From UBA5543 sp964464965 (GTDB lineage: Bacteria; Bacteroidota; Bacteroidia; Chitinophagales; Chitinophagaceae), in NCBI GenBank assembly GCA_964464965.1, contig CAYXHM010000011.1, positions 28,273-92,272 of the forward strand: a stretch of DNA of 64,000 nt. Direction: 5' to 3'. Of this stretch, positions 1 to 8,615 are shown piece by piece. The number at the start of each line of letters is the position of its first letter. Within the stretch, counting starts at the first letter, position 1. The notes beneath the pieces are model-generated. The model was not told the origin of the DNA. It made no database searches and saw nothing but the letters and a program-made list of their open reading frames with translations. The position numbers were made by a program, and so were the translations under genes.

Positions 1-1
1 C

Positions 2-1186
2 TCGGCCAGCGCTACCGTCAGTGGTAATGTTGTAACATTGACCAATACCAGTACGCCTACAGCATCTACAGGTATTTATACTTACTATAGTATAAATTGG
101 GGAGATGGCTCTACGCCCACAGGTGTTACTACCAATGCAGCACAAGTACACGCCTACACCATAGGTGGTACCTATACCATCGCATTGATGCAAAGTGTGC
201 TTGATTCAACGGTTTTCCCTCCAACACAATGCAACGATTCTACATGGGTGGTTGTAACGGTTACAGGTGCTAACCAGAATTACATCTCCGGCAGCCTGAT
301 AGTAGATTCAACCAGCAATATAGATTCTTACAAAGTATGGTTGATTACCTACGACTCTGCAACCAGCATACTTGCTGCTGTAGATTCTGTGGTTATTACC
401 ACTATGGCAGGTGGCGGAACGTATTCGTTTAATAATCCGGCGGCAGGCCAGTACCGCACTAAAGCAGCCTTACATAGCGGTGCTACTTCTGGTACAGGGC
501 ATGTGCCTACGTACCACACTTCTTCACTTATGTGGAATACTGCAACTATTATCAACCATACAGGTGGTATTACTTCAGGCAAGAATATTACTATGCAAAC
601 CGGTACACTTACATCAGGCCCCGGTTTTATAGGAGGTAATGTAAACCAGGGTGCTAATAAAGGCACAGCCAATGGTATAGCAGGTCTTAACGTATTCCTG
701 GTAAATGGATCGGGCAATGTTATTGCATTTACAGAAACAGATGCGAATGGTGCTTATAGCTTCTCTAATATACCTGTGGGGGCGTACAGTGTAGCTCCTG
801 AAAACCTGAACTATGCTACTACGCCTGCAGTACTGAATATAACGGCCGCTAATACTAGTGTAACAGGTGTTAACTTTGAGCGTTCTCACAGTGGGAAAAC
901 AATTGTACCTGTGGCTTCAGGAATTGCAAATGTTGCAAACAATGGCCTGGAGTATGCAATATTCCCTAACCCTGCTGCAGATGTTGTTACTATTAGTTGG
1001 AACAAACAGGCTAATGCCAATGCAAACATCAGCATTACAGACATAAGCGGTAAGACAATCTACACCGGTACATCAGCTATGAGTGCTAATACTACAATAG
1101 ATGTTTCTGCTTTACAGGCCGGGCTTTACTTCCTGAATGTGAGTTCAGATGCCGGCAGCAGCACACAGAAACTGACAATACAATAA
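2..1186 (+). CDS. T9SS-sorted secreted protein, 3' part
   Basis: The reading frame is open from the first bases, so the gene starts upstream and only its last ~394 codons are here. The visible N-terminal part resembles a PKD-type beta-sandwich (motif NWGDGS). A carboxypeptidase-regulatory/SdrD-B-like segment follows at about codons 210-290 (ANGAYSFSNIPVGAYSV). The last ~75 residues have the features of a type A T9SS C-terminal sorting domain: an IFPNPA start, an ISGKTIY core and the ending LQAGLYFLNV. The protein is therefore probably exported through the T9SS and attached to or released from the surface. The enzymatic or adhesive domain would lie upstream of the window, so its activity is unknown. 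A terminator follows within 35 bp. Confidence 0.88.
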   Translation, partial: SASATVSGNVVTLTNTSTPTASTGIYTYYSINWGDGSTPTGVTTNAAQVHAYTIGGTYTIALMQSVLDSTVFPPTQCNDSTWVVVTVTGANQNYISGSLIVDSTSNIDSYKVWLITYDSATSILAAVDSVVITTMAGGGTYSFNNPAAGQYRTKAALHSGATSGTGHVPTYHTSSLMWNTATIINHTGGITSGKNITMQTGTLTSGPGFIGGNVNQGANKGTANGIAGLNVFLVNGSGNVIAFTETDANGAYSFSNIPVGAYSVAPENLNYATTPAVLNITAANTSVTGVNFERSHSGKTIVPVASGIANVANNGLEYAIFPNPAADVVTISWNKQANANANISITDISGKTIYTGTSAMSANTTIDVSALQAGLYFLNVSSDAGSSTQKLTIQ

Positions 1187-1216
1187 TACGTTTGCCTTTA
1201 TAAATCTTAACCGATT

Positions 1217-1248
1217 ACGGCCTCCACGCACGGGGGCCGTTTTTTTTT
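1217..1248 (+). terminator. Intrinsic terminator after the T9SS cargo gene
   Basis: A 9-bp stem (ACGGCCTCC with GGGGGCCGT, one G-U pair) with a 6-nt loop runs directly into a T tract. Confidence 0.9.
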
Positions 1249-1307
1249 AACATAGTTTCATAAACGCTATTGATTTCTTTTGAGTGCGTTTTCGTTATTT
1301 TGCAACA

Positions 1308-1613
1308 ATGAAAAAAATCATCTCTTATATCTTCCTGACCATTTTTACCTTGCAGGTGCTGCCTGTAAAGGAGATAGGCAGGATATTGTATAAGGGGATG
1401 ATGACCGAAGAAATACACGAGGTAGAAACAGAAGGTAAAGCCGGAGACGGGAAAAACCTGAAATGGAAACCACTGAATGAATATTACGTTACTGCGGATG
1501 ATAACCGCGCTTTATATTTCACAACCGTCATACAGATAGCCATTCACCAGGCTGAAAATCTACCTGATAGGTTTGTTCCTGACATTACCACGCCTCCTCC
1601 AAACGTTTGTTGA
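1308..1613 (+). CDS. Small protein with N-terminal hydrophobic segment
   Basis: I do not recognise this 101-residue protein. I chose the ATG at 1308 over the GTG at 1284 because the ATG gives a short basic N-terminus (MKK) followed directly by a hydrophobic stretch at residues 4-18. That stretch fits a signal peptide or membrane anchor. The rest is hydrophilic and Glu/Lys-rich and ends in a Pro-rich tail with a terminal Cys (TPPPNVC). It lies between a terminator and the carbonic anhydrase gene, about 130 bp before the latter, so co-transcription with it is possible but not shown. It could be a small periplasmic protein. Confidence 0.55.
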   Translation: MKKIISYIFLTIFTLQVLPVKEIGRILYKGMMTEEIHEVETEGKAGDGKNLKWKPLNEYYVTADDNRALYFTTVIQIAIHQAENLPDRFVPDITTPPPNVC

Positions 1614-1741
1614 TATTTTTTTAAAAAGTGCACACATATTTTGTGGTGTAGCATACATGCTTGTATAGCATGTACAACGGTGTGCTGTTAGCGCATACCG
1701 TGTTATATTCTTTTAATCATTTATCAATCAAACTATATTTT

Positions 1742-2416
1742 ATGCCAGGTACACGCAGTACACAAGCTATTTCTCATGATATTACACCAGCAGAAGCATT
1801 ACGTATGCTGAAGGAAGGTAACGGCCGGTTTGTAAACAACCTGAAGCTGAACCGCAATTTGCTGCAACAAATGAATGAAACTAAAGACGGGCAGTGGCCA
1901 TTTGCAGTAATACTTAGTTGCATGGACTCCCGCACATCTGTAGAACTGATTTTTGACCAGGGGCTGGGAGATGTATTCAGCATACGTATTGCCGGCAATA
2001 TCATTTCTGATTATATTTTAGGCAGCCTTGAGTACGCTACAAGCGCGGCAGGTGCTATATTGATAGTAGTGCTGGGGCACACGAACTGCGGCGCGGTAAA
2101 AGGTGCCTGCGATACAGTAGGCCAGGCCAATTCAGGAGGTAACCTTGATAAGCTGCTTGGGAAGATACACCCTGCTGTTGACACCGAAACAACCTTCAAG
2201 GCAAACCGCGATAGCAGCAACATACCATTTGTAAATGAAGTTGCCCGCCTCAATGTTGAAAACTCTGTAATGGAGATATTAAGCAAGAGCGAAATAATAA
2301 GGAAGCTTGTAAGCGATGGGAAGGTTGATATTGTGCCTGCAATGTACAATGTAGGCACCGGTGAGGTTGACTTCAGCAAAGTTTACTCTGCCCAGCATGA
2401 CACAGCTACGGTATAA
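1742..2416 (+). CDS. Beta-class carbonic anhydrase
   Basis: This protein of 224 residues interconverts CO2 and bicarbonate using a zinc ion. The beta-class signature is complete: Cys60, Asp62 and Arg64 in SCMDSR, and His113 and Cys116 in GHTNCG. These supply the zinc ligands and the Asp-Arg dyad. The length is normal for the family. The frame is open further upstream to TTG 1661, but the segment before ATG 1742 looks like untranslated leader and the family normally begins near this point. No signal peptide is seen, so it is probably cytosolic, supplying bicarbonate for carboxylation reactions. A hairpin terminator lies 33 bp downstream. Confidence 0.93.
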   Translation: MPGTRSTQAISHDITPAEALRMLKEGNGRFVNNLKLNRNLLQQMNETKDGQWPFAVILSCMDSRTSVELIFDQGLGDVFSIRIAGNIISDYILGSLEYATSAAGAILIVVLGHTNCGAVKGACDTVGQANSGGNLDKLLGKIHPAVDTETTFKANRDSSNIPFVNEVARLNVENSVMEILSKSEIIRKLVSDGKVDIVPAMYNVGTGEVDFSKVYSAQHDTATV

Positions 2417-2449
2417 GCAAACTATTTTTTTTAATTGGGGTATATTAAA

Positions 2450-2486
2450 GTGCCGCGTGGTATTTCTACCATGCGGCACGCTTTTT
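2450..2486 (+). terminator. Terminator between convergent genes
   Basis: A 13-bp stem with one mismatch (GTGCCGCGTGGTA arm) and a TTTC loop is followed by T5. It sits between the carbonic anhydrase gene and the convergent M23 peptidase gene and may serve both, although the T tract favours the plus strand. Confidence 0.85.
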
Positions 2487-2506
2487 ATACAATATGCGCA
2501 ACCAGC

Positions 2507-3478
2507 TTAGTCGAAAGACTGGTTGCTGGCGGCAGCTATTTTTGTCAGGCGCTCATAATCTGCGGCCGTAAGGTCGTTAAAGAAAAAGTGTATCGGGTCT
2601 ATCTTGGTCCCGTTTTTTATTACCTCATAGTGCAGGTGCGGGCCGGTGCTTTTGCCGGTACTGCCTATCCAGCCTATCACTTCGCCACGTTTTACACGGT
2701 CGCCCACGCGTACCTTTACTTTTTGCATATGTGCGTACAGAGATGCGTAACCATATCCATGATTCACTACCACATTGTTACCATATCCACCATTATCATA
2801 TCCCGCTTCCTTTACCGTTCCATCGCCAGTAGCATATATGGGTGTGCCGGTTGCCGCGGTAAAGTCTATACCCGTATGCATTTTGGGCGTTTTATATATA
2901 GGGTCTATCCTGTAGCCAAAACCTGATGCTACACGGTCTAACGTGCGGTTGGATACAGGTTGTATGGCCGGTATAGATGATAACATCCTTTCTTTTGCTT
3001 CTACCAGTTTTTGCAGAGTATCGTAAGAGGTTGCCTGCATATGCAGCCTGTTGCGCAATCCGTTTATCCTTACCCGCATACTGTTCACAAGGTCTTCAGA
3101 ACTGGTATAGGCCAGGGCAGGGTCTGAGTGGGCGTAGTCTTTCCCTACGCGTATGCTATCGGGTAGTGGCTGCGCTTCAAAAACAGCCCTGTATATATTG
3201 TTATCGCGTGTTTCAAGTTGCGCCAGCGATTTGCTCAATTCATCCAGTTCCTTTTGCAGTACTCCATACCCTTCCTGGAGCTGGTGCATTTCGTCTCTCA
3301 GGCGCTTTTCTTTTGGCGAATCAATAAACTGGAAGGCTATAGCAACTGTGATGGTGGCTGTAACCAATGCGGCAGACACCACGCCTAATATCCGCAGCAA
3401 CCTGGTCTTCCAGGATAGCTCAAGTTTTTCAAACCTGTGCGTGTCTGTGTTATAGTAATATTTTCTTACCCGCTTCAA
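2507..3478 (-). CDS. M23-family membrane-anchored metallopeptidase
   Basis: This 323-residue protein is a LytM-type peptidase that probably cuts or regulates cutting of peptidoglycan cross-links in the periplasm. Residues 1-25 are basic and cytoplasmic. One membrane helix lies at about 27-50 and a coiled-coil-like segment at about 55-95. The M23 domain covers roughly 180-300. The zinc-site residues are intact: His201 and Asp205 (HTGID), and His281 and His283 (HLHYE). An active enzyme is therefore expected, unlike the degenerate EnvC/NlpD-type activators. The architecture (TM, coiled coil, M23) is common in Bacteroidota. It is transcribed alone, divergently from the lipase-like gene. Confidence 0.92.
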   Translation of the reverse strand: MKRVRKYYYNTDTHRFEKLELSWKTRLLRILGVVSAALVTATITVAIAFQFIDSPKEKRLRDEMHQLQEGYGVLQKELDELSKSLAQLETRDNNIYRAVFEAQPLPDSIRVGKDYAHSDPALAYTSSEDLVNSMRVRINGLRNRLHMQATSYDTLQKLVEAKERMLSSIPAIQPVSNRTLDRVASGFGYRIDPIYKTPKMHTGIDFTAATGTPIYATGDGTVKEAGYDNGGYGNNVVVNHGYGYASLYAHMQKVKVRVGDRVKRGEVIGWIGSTGKSTGPHLHYEVIKNGTKIDPIHFFFNDLTAADYERLTKIAAASNQSFD

Positions 3479-3626
3479 ATAACGTTATTGGCAGGTAAAA
3501 ATACTTTTTATGCGCAGAAAAGTGCATGCCTGCAAATACGTTGGCAGTCCTTTAACATACAATAGAAAATATTTATGGTTAGTTATAGCAGGGCAAATAG
3601 TATCTTCCTCTGTAAAATCCACGCTT

Positions 3627-4718
3627 ATGAAATATACTGCCGTCCTGCTCTGGACCATTTTTGTTGTGTCAACAGGTAGCGCACAGGTATTGCAGCCCGG
3701 TTTCAACCGTAACGAATACCTTGATATGCTGAGGGTGACAGCCCGGCAGGTAGATACGCCATGGACTAATGTAAAAGTACCGGCTCCGCATAATTACAAC
3801 TTTGTGTACAGGTCAGATATAGTTGGACTTGATAATATGTGGGATCTGTGGATACACAAAACTGATAAGATAGCAGTATTAAGCCTTCGCGGCACCACTG
3901 CAAACCCTGAAAGCTGGCTGGAAAACTTCTATGCAGCCATGGTACCTGCGCAGGGAGCGTTGCAATTGGATAACAAAAGGACCTTCACTTACAAGCTTGC
4001 TTCAAACCCCAAGGCTGCGGTACATATAGGCTGGTTGCTGGGTATGGCCTTCCTGTCTGATGATATTCTTCGCAAAACAGATTCTTTATATAAAAAAGGG
4101 TACAAAGACTTTATTATAATGGGGCATAGCCAGGGTGGGGCACTGGCTTACATGTTCAGGTCCCATATATACTACCTGCAGCAGGAAGGAAAGTTGCCTG
4201 AAGACATACGGGTGAAAACATATAACAGTGCTGCTCCTAAACCCGGCAATCTTTATTATGCATACGATTATGAGCATATTAACTATGGAGGATGGGCATA
4301 CACCGTGGTAAATGCCGATGACTGGGTGCCGGAAACTCCGCTTTCATTGCAAACCATTGCTGACTTTAACACGGTAAATCCCTTTACCAACGCTGGCGAG
4401 ATGCTTTCAAAACAACCCTTTCCTAAGAATGTAGTACTAAAACTTGTGTACAATAACCTGCGCAGGCCGGCAGCTAAATTGCTGAAACGCTACCAGCGCT
4501 ACCTGGGCGACGAAGCCTATAAAATGGTGAAAAAACAACTGAACGAATACCGGCATCCTGCATTGTACAACAGTAATAACTATATGCGTGCGGGCACACC
4601 GGTGGTACTTACGGGTAATGACGTGTACAGGAAAGAGTATCCTGATAAAGAAGACCAGGTATTTATACATCATTTCCCCGAGCCGTATTATTACCTGGCG
4701 GGTCAGTTGCCTGAATAA
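3627..4718 (+). CDS. Exported lipase class 3-like alpha/beta hydrolase
   Basis: This protein of 363 residues has a signal peptide (residues 1-19, cut after SAQ or nearby). The nucleophile elbow GHSQGGA places the probable catalytic serine at residue 168, and a preceding LSLRGT segment resembles the oxyanion strand of class 3 lipases. The substrate is unknown; a lipid or ester in the periplasm or outside the cell is likely. ATG 3627 was preferred to the upstream TTG/ATG codons because only it exposes a signal peptide at the N-terminus. Residues between the elbow and the C-terminus include Asp and His candidates (NADDWVPE, FIHHF) for completing the triad, but I cannot assign them with certainty. 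Confidence 0.82.
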   Translation: MKYTAVLLWTIFVVSTGSAQVLQPGFNRNEYLDMLRVTARQVDTPWTNVKVPAPHNYNFVYRSDIVGLDNMWDLWIHKTDKIAVLSLRGTTANPESWLENFYAAMVPAQGALQLDNKRTFTYKLASNPKAAVHIGWLLGMAFLSDDILRKTDSLYKKGYKDFIIMGHSQGGALAYMFRSHIYYLQQEGKLPEDIRVKTYNSAAPKPGNLYYAYDYEHINYGGWAYTVVNADDWVPETPLSLQTIADFNTVNPFTNAGEMLSKQPFPKNVVLKLVYNNLRRPAAKLLKRYQRYLGDEAYKMVKKQLNEYRHPALYNSNNYMRAGTPVVLTGNDVYRKEYPDKEDQVFIHHFPEPYYYLAGQLPE

Positions 4719-4723
4719 AGACA

Positions 4724-4742
4724 GCCCCGCCAAGGGCGGGGC
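4724..4742 (+). terminator. GC-rich hairpin after the lipase-like gene
   Basis: A perfect 8-bp stem (GCCCCGCC with GGCGGGGC) closes on a 3-nt loop six bases after the stop codon. There is no proper T tract, so it may be a weak terminator or an mRNA 3' end stabiliser. Confidence 0.5.
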
Positions 4743-4933
4743 CGCTTGCTTTCATAAAGGGGGTAAAATCTTAATGGCCGGGTTATATCACAAAATTACC
4801 AAGAGGCGGTTTGTGTTCTGATACGTGTATAAAGGTATTGTTACTACGTGCTGGCACGGACGGCTTCTATATTGTTGTTTATTGTAATGCTTGGTTAAAC
4901 AAAGGCATGACACTAAAACCAACACCATTTTGT

Positions 4934-4941
4934 TATATTTG
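4934..4941 (+). promoter_or_regulatory. -7 promoter box of the gldFG operon
   Basis: TATATTTG matches the Bacteroidota -7 consensus TAnnTTTG exactly and lies 27 bases before the gldF start. No clear -33 TTTG box is seen at the usual spacing. Confidence 0.5.
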
Positions 4942-4967
4942 CCAACTCCAAAAATAACAGTGCGGCA

Positions 4968-5717
4968 ATGCGCAGTATTTTCATAAAAGAAATCAATTCG
5001 TTCTTCAGCTCTATAGTAGGTTACGTGGCCATACTGGTTTTCCTGGCGGCATGTGGCCTGTTTCTGTGGGTTTTTGAAGACTCCAGCATACTGGCCTATG
5101 GCTATGCCACTATGGACAGGTATTTTGAACTGGCCCCCTGGCTGCTGGCATTACTCATTCCGGCTATTACCATGCGCTCATTTGCAGATGAGTTTAAAGG
5201 CGGAACCATAGAATGGTTATCTACCAAGCCACTTACGGACCTGGATATCATCATGGGGAAATACCTGGCCTGCCTAACGCTGGTTGCATTTGCATTGCTG
5301 CCAACACTTATATATGCATACACCATCAGCAACCTTTCCATGCTGGAAAATACGGTGGACTTTGGTGCCATTGCAGGTTCTTATTTCGGGTTATTATTTC
5401 TTGCAGCGGGTTTTACGGCAGTTGGTATTTTCTGCTCGTCGCTTACCAACAACCAGGTAGTGGGCTTTCTTATATCGCTGTTTGCATGTTACCTGTTATA
5501 CAGCGGTTTCGATTCGCTGGCAAGCCTCCCCGCATTTGCCGAGGGGGTAGATTACTACCTGTCTATGATAGGGATGGAGTTTCATTATAAGTCTATCAGC
5601 CGTGGTTTGATAGATAGCCGCGATGTTATTTATTTTCTATCAGTCATTGCGCTCTTTATTGCATTAACACGTTTTTCGCTTAACAGCCGCACATGGGATA
5701 CGGCTACACAGGATTGA
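4968..5717 (+). CDS. gldF: Gliding motility ABC transporter permease GldF
   Basis: This 249-residue inner-membrane protein has about six hydrophobic helices and is the ABC-2 type permease of the GldA-GldF-GldG transporter, which is associated with gliding motility in Bacteroidota. The N-terminus (FIKEINSFFSSIVGY) and the LSTKPLTD segment are typical of GldF. Identity is supported strongly by gldG starting 9 bp downstream. The ATPase gene gldA is not in the window and must be elsewhere. The ABC-2 fold alone would be non-specific, but the pairing with gldG settles the call. What the transporter moves is not established. Confidence 0.92.
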   Translation: MRSIFIKEINSFFSSIVGYVAILVFLAACGLFLWVFEDSSILAYGYATMDRYFELAPWLLALLIPAITMRSFADEFKGGTIEWLSTKPLTDLDIIMGKYLACLTLVAFALLPTLIYAYTISNLSMLENTVDFGAIAGSYFGLLFLAAGFTAVGIFCSSLTNNQVVGFLISLFACYLLYSGFDSLASLPAFAEGVDYYLSMIGMEFHYKSISRGLIDSRDVIYFLSVIALFIALTRFSLNSRTWDTATQD

Positions 5718-5726
5718 TATACACGC

Positions 5727-7472
5727 ATGGCAACCAACGAATCTAAAAAGAGGAAACAACAAAGAAGACAGGCTATTATCCGCCTTGTCATACTGTCGGC
5801 CATATTGATATGTATCAATATGCTGGCAGCACGCTTTCATGCCGGGGTCGACCTTACTAAAGAAAAAAGGTTCACCCTTACAAAATCAACCAAAAATGTG
5901 CTGCGCAGCATGGATGATGTTGCCGTAGTGACAATATATCTTGAGGGTAAATTCCCTGCAGGTTTCCAGCGGTTGAAAGAAGCCACGCGCGAACAGTTAC
6001 AGGCCTTCAGGGATGTTGCCGGCGGGAATATTAAATTCCAGTACACAGACCCGTTTGCAGGTAAAGACGAGGATGAAAAGGTAAGGATATACAAGATGCT
6101 GGCCGATAAAGGCATTTTCCCCGTAAACCTGAAAGTACAGGGCGAGGAAGAAGGCTATTCTGAGAAATTCATTTTCCCATGGGCGCTGGTACAGTACAAG
6201 GGCAAGGAAACCGCAGTACGCCTGCTGGAAAATAAACTGGGTATGGACCCCCTCAGCAACCTGAACTATTCAGAATCGCTGCTGGAATATAAGTTTGCAA
6301 GCGCTATACATAAGCTGACAAAGAATAAGAAGCCGGAAATAGCCTATATAATGGGGCATGGCGAAACATTGGGGCTAAACACTTATGATTTACTGACGTC
6401 CCTAAGCGAGCAATACAAGGTAGATACGCTGGACCTCCCCAATAGCCTGTACATACCGGCATTCTACAAAGCTATCATCATCAACAGGCCTACTATGCCC
6501 GTAGATGATAAAGATAAGTTTAAGATTGACCAGTACATAATGAATGGCGGCCATGTACTGTGGGCTATAGACCAGGTAAACATGCCTATGGATAGCCTGG
6601 CTATTAACAGCTATGCTATAGCGCTGGACTATGGGCTGAACCTGGATGACCAGTTGTTTAAATACGGGGCACGCATCAACAGCGACCTTATTGAAGACAA
6701 GCAATGCATGCCTATGCCGGTGATGTTTGGCCAGCCCGGCGATGCACAGCCGCAAATGGAACTGAGAAGCTGGATGTATTTCCCTGTGTTCATCCCCGAA
6801 AGCAGCCACCCTATAGTTAAAAACCTGGATGGTGTGTTTGGTTTATACAGCAGTACTATAGATACGCTGGCAAATCCTGAAATAAAGAAGACTGTACTAT
6901 TGGCATCATCAAAATACAGCAGGAGAACCACTACCCCTGCACGTATCAGCCTCAGTATGTTGCAATATCCAATAGATGCCATGTTTAAAGACGCCAAAAC
7001 ACCGCAGCCCGTTGCTGTATTGTTGGAAGGAAAGTTTAAATCTGTCTTCCACAACAGGCTGCACCCGTCTTTCCTGGCTATACTCAGAGATTCAATCAAG
7101 CAGGAATTTAAATCTGCCGCTGATACCCCAACCAGCATGATAGTGATTGCCGACGGTAATATGCTGGAAAACAAATTCTCTTCAAAAACAGGCCCGGCCG
7201 AGATGGGTTTCTGGGAATATACTAATACGCGTTTTGCCAACAAGACCTTTGTGCTGAACTGCATGGAGTACCTGACCGACAACAGTGGACTGCTGGAAGC
7301 GCGTACAAAAGATACCCGTTTGAGGCTGCTGGATGAAAACCGCATAAAGCAGGAAAAACAAAAATGGCAATTCATAAATATTGGCATACCGGTATTGCTG
7401 GTGCTGGTGTTTGCATCGGCCTATATATTCTTCCGCAAGCGCAGGTACGAAAAGCCCGTAACGGAATTGTAA
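5727..7472 (+). CDS. gldG: Gliding motility auxiliary component GldG
   Basis: This 581-residue protein has one membrane helix near the N-terminus (residues ~18-37), a long periplasmic region of the GldG/ABC-type uncharacterised transport family, and a C-terminal helix (~550-570) followed by a basic tail. Typical features are the N-terminal sequence LTKEKRFTLTKST and the GHGE motif at about residue 211. It pairs with GldF in the membrane and probably acts as the extracytoplasmic part of the transporter. The Lys/Arg-rich first 17 residues place the N-terminus in the cytoplasm. It is the second gene of the gldF-gldG-DUF4340 run. Confidence 0.93.
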   Translation: MATNESKKRKQQRRQAIIRLVILSAILICINMLAARFHAGVDLTKEKRFTLTKSTKNVLRSMDDVAVVTIYLEGKFPAGFQRLKEATREQLQAFRDVAGGNIKFQYTDPFAGKDEDEKVRIYKMLADKGIFPVNLKVQGEEEGYSEKFIFPWALVQYKGKETAVRLLENKLGMDPLSNLNYSESLLEYKFASAIHKLTKNKKPEIAYIMGHGETLGLNTYDLLTSLSEQYKVDTLDLPNSLYIPAFYKAIIINRPTMPVDDKDKFKIDQYIMNGGHVLWAIDQVNMPMDSLAINSYAIALDYGLNLDDQLFKYGARINSDLIEDKQCMPMPVMFGQPGDAQPQMELRSWMYFPVFIPESSHPIVKNLDGVFGLYSSTIDTLANPEIKKTVLLASSKYSRRTTTPARISLSMLQYPIDAMFKDAKTPQPVAVLLEGKFKSVFHNRLHPSFLAILRDSIKQEFKSAADTPTSMIVIADGNMLENKFSSKTGPAEMGFWEYTNTRFANKTFVLNCMEYLTDNSGLLEARTKDTRLRLLDENRIKQEKQKWQFINIGIPVLLVLVFASAYIFFRKRRYEKPVTEL

Positions 7473-7500
7473 TTACAAAAAAAACTGAAAGAGCTGTAAG

Positions 7501-8526
7501 ATGCGTAAGACGATCGTGTATATATTGATACTGGGGATACTTGGATTTGGTGTCTGGTTTTTTCTTTTCAAAGACAACAGTACGTTTGGCGAAGAGGAAG
7601 CAGGGTTTAAGATTACAGACACTGCAAGTATAGGCTCAATATTCCTTGCCAACCAGAAAGGTGATACTATATCATTAAAAAAGACAAACGAAGGCTGGAT
7701 ACTGAATAATCGCTACCCTGCAAGTGTACGCATGACACAAACACTGCTTGAAACTTTTCAACAGCAACAGGCCGCTTACCCTGTGCCTGAAAACGCACAC
7801 AACACCGTTATAAAATCGCTGGCAGGGCAGGGCATAAAGGTAGAGGTGATGGACAGGAAAGGCAAAGTGATGAAGGTGTTTTATGTGGGTGGCCAGGCAG
7901 GGGCGAAAAAAGGTACTTATATGCTGATGGAAGGTGCACAACGTCCATACGTCATAGAGCTGCCTTCATATGAAGGGTATATCACCCCGAGGTACAGCAC
8001 AGATGTAAGCGAATGGCGCAACAGGACCATTGTTGATATTCCTGCTGCCCGGTTAGCTACCGTATCAGTACAATATGCATCTCCCGATGAATACCTGAAC
8101 AGCTTTACTATGGTAAAGAAACCGGATGGTAAATTTGATGTACAGTTGCACCCTGAACTGAAAATGACAGCACCACTGAATGAGCGAAGGGTAAAAACAT
8201 ACGCAGGCTTTTTTCAGAAGGTGGGTTGCGAGGGTTTTCTTGAAGGCGTGACTGGACTGGACTCCATTATTGGCTCTGTCCCCAAACTTTGCGACATTAA
8301 AATACTGGACGATAAAGGTAAGGGCAATGACATTGCTGTTTACAAAATGAGGGTGAATAAAAGGAGTAAAAACGTTACAGAAGAAGAAATTCCCGAATTT
8401 GATGCCGACCGATTGTACGGAATCATTAATAATGGTAAAGACACGGTAATATTACAGACCAATACCTTCGATAAAATGTTTCGTAAGGGCTACGAATTTT
8501 ACGAAAATGATGTAGCACAGCAATAA
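7501..8526 (+). CDS. DUF4340 domain protein
   Basis: This 341-residue protein has a single N-terminal hydrophobic helix (residues ~4-22), so it is anchored in the inner membrane with its bulk in the periplasm. The SLKKTNEGWILNN segment and the later repeats of similar beta-rich sequence fit DUF4340. DUF4340 genes are frequently found directly after GldG-like genes, as here (28 bp gap), which suggests a role as an accessory of that transporter. No catalytic motif is visible. Co-transcription with gldFG is likely. Confidence 0.8.
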   Translation: MRKTIVYILILGILGFGVWFFLFKDNSTFGEEEAGFKITDTASIGSIFLANQKGDTISLKKTNEGWILNNRYPASVRMTQTLLETFQQQQAAYPVPENAHNTVIKSLAGQGIKVEVMDRKGKVMKVFYVGGQAGAKKGTYMLMEGAQRPYVIELPSYEGYITPRYSTDVSEWRNRTIVDIPAARLATVSVQYASPDEYLNSFTMVKKPDGKFDVQLHPELKMTAPLNERRVKTYAGFFQKVGCEGFLEGVTGLDSIIGSVPKLCDIKILDDKGKGNDIAVYKMRVNKRSKNVTEEEIPEFDADRLYGIINNGKDTVILQTNTFDKMFRKGYEFYENDVAQQ

Positions 8527-8615
8527 CTGCATATACACGGGCCTGTTTTACGCATGGCATGGTGTTTTGTGTAAAATTCGTTATTTTACTGTCCCCCAAT
8601 TTATACACGGGCATT

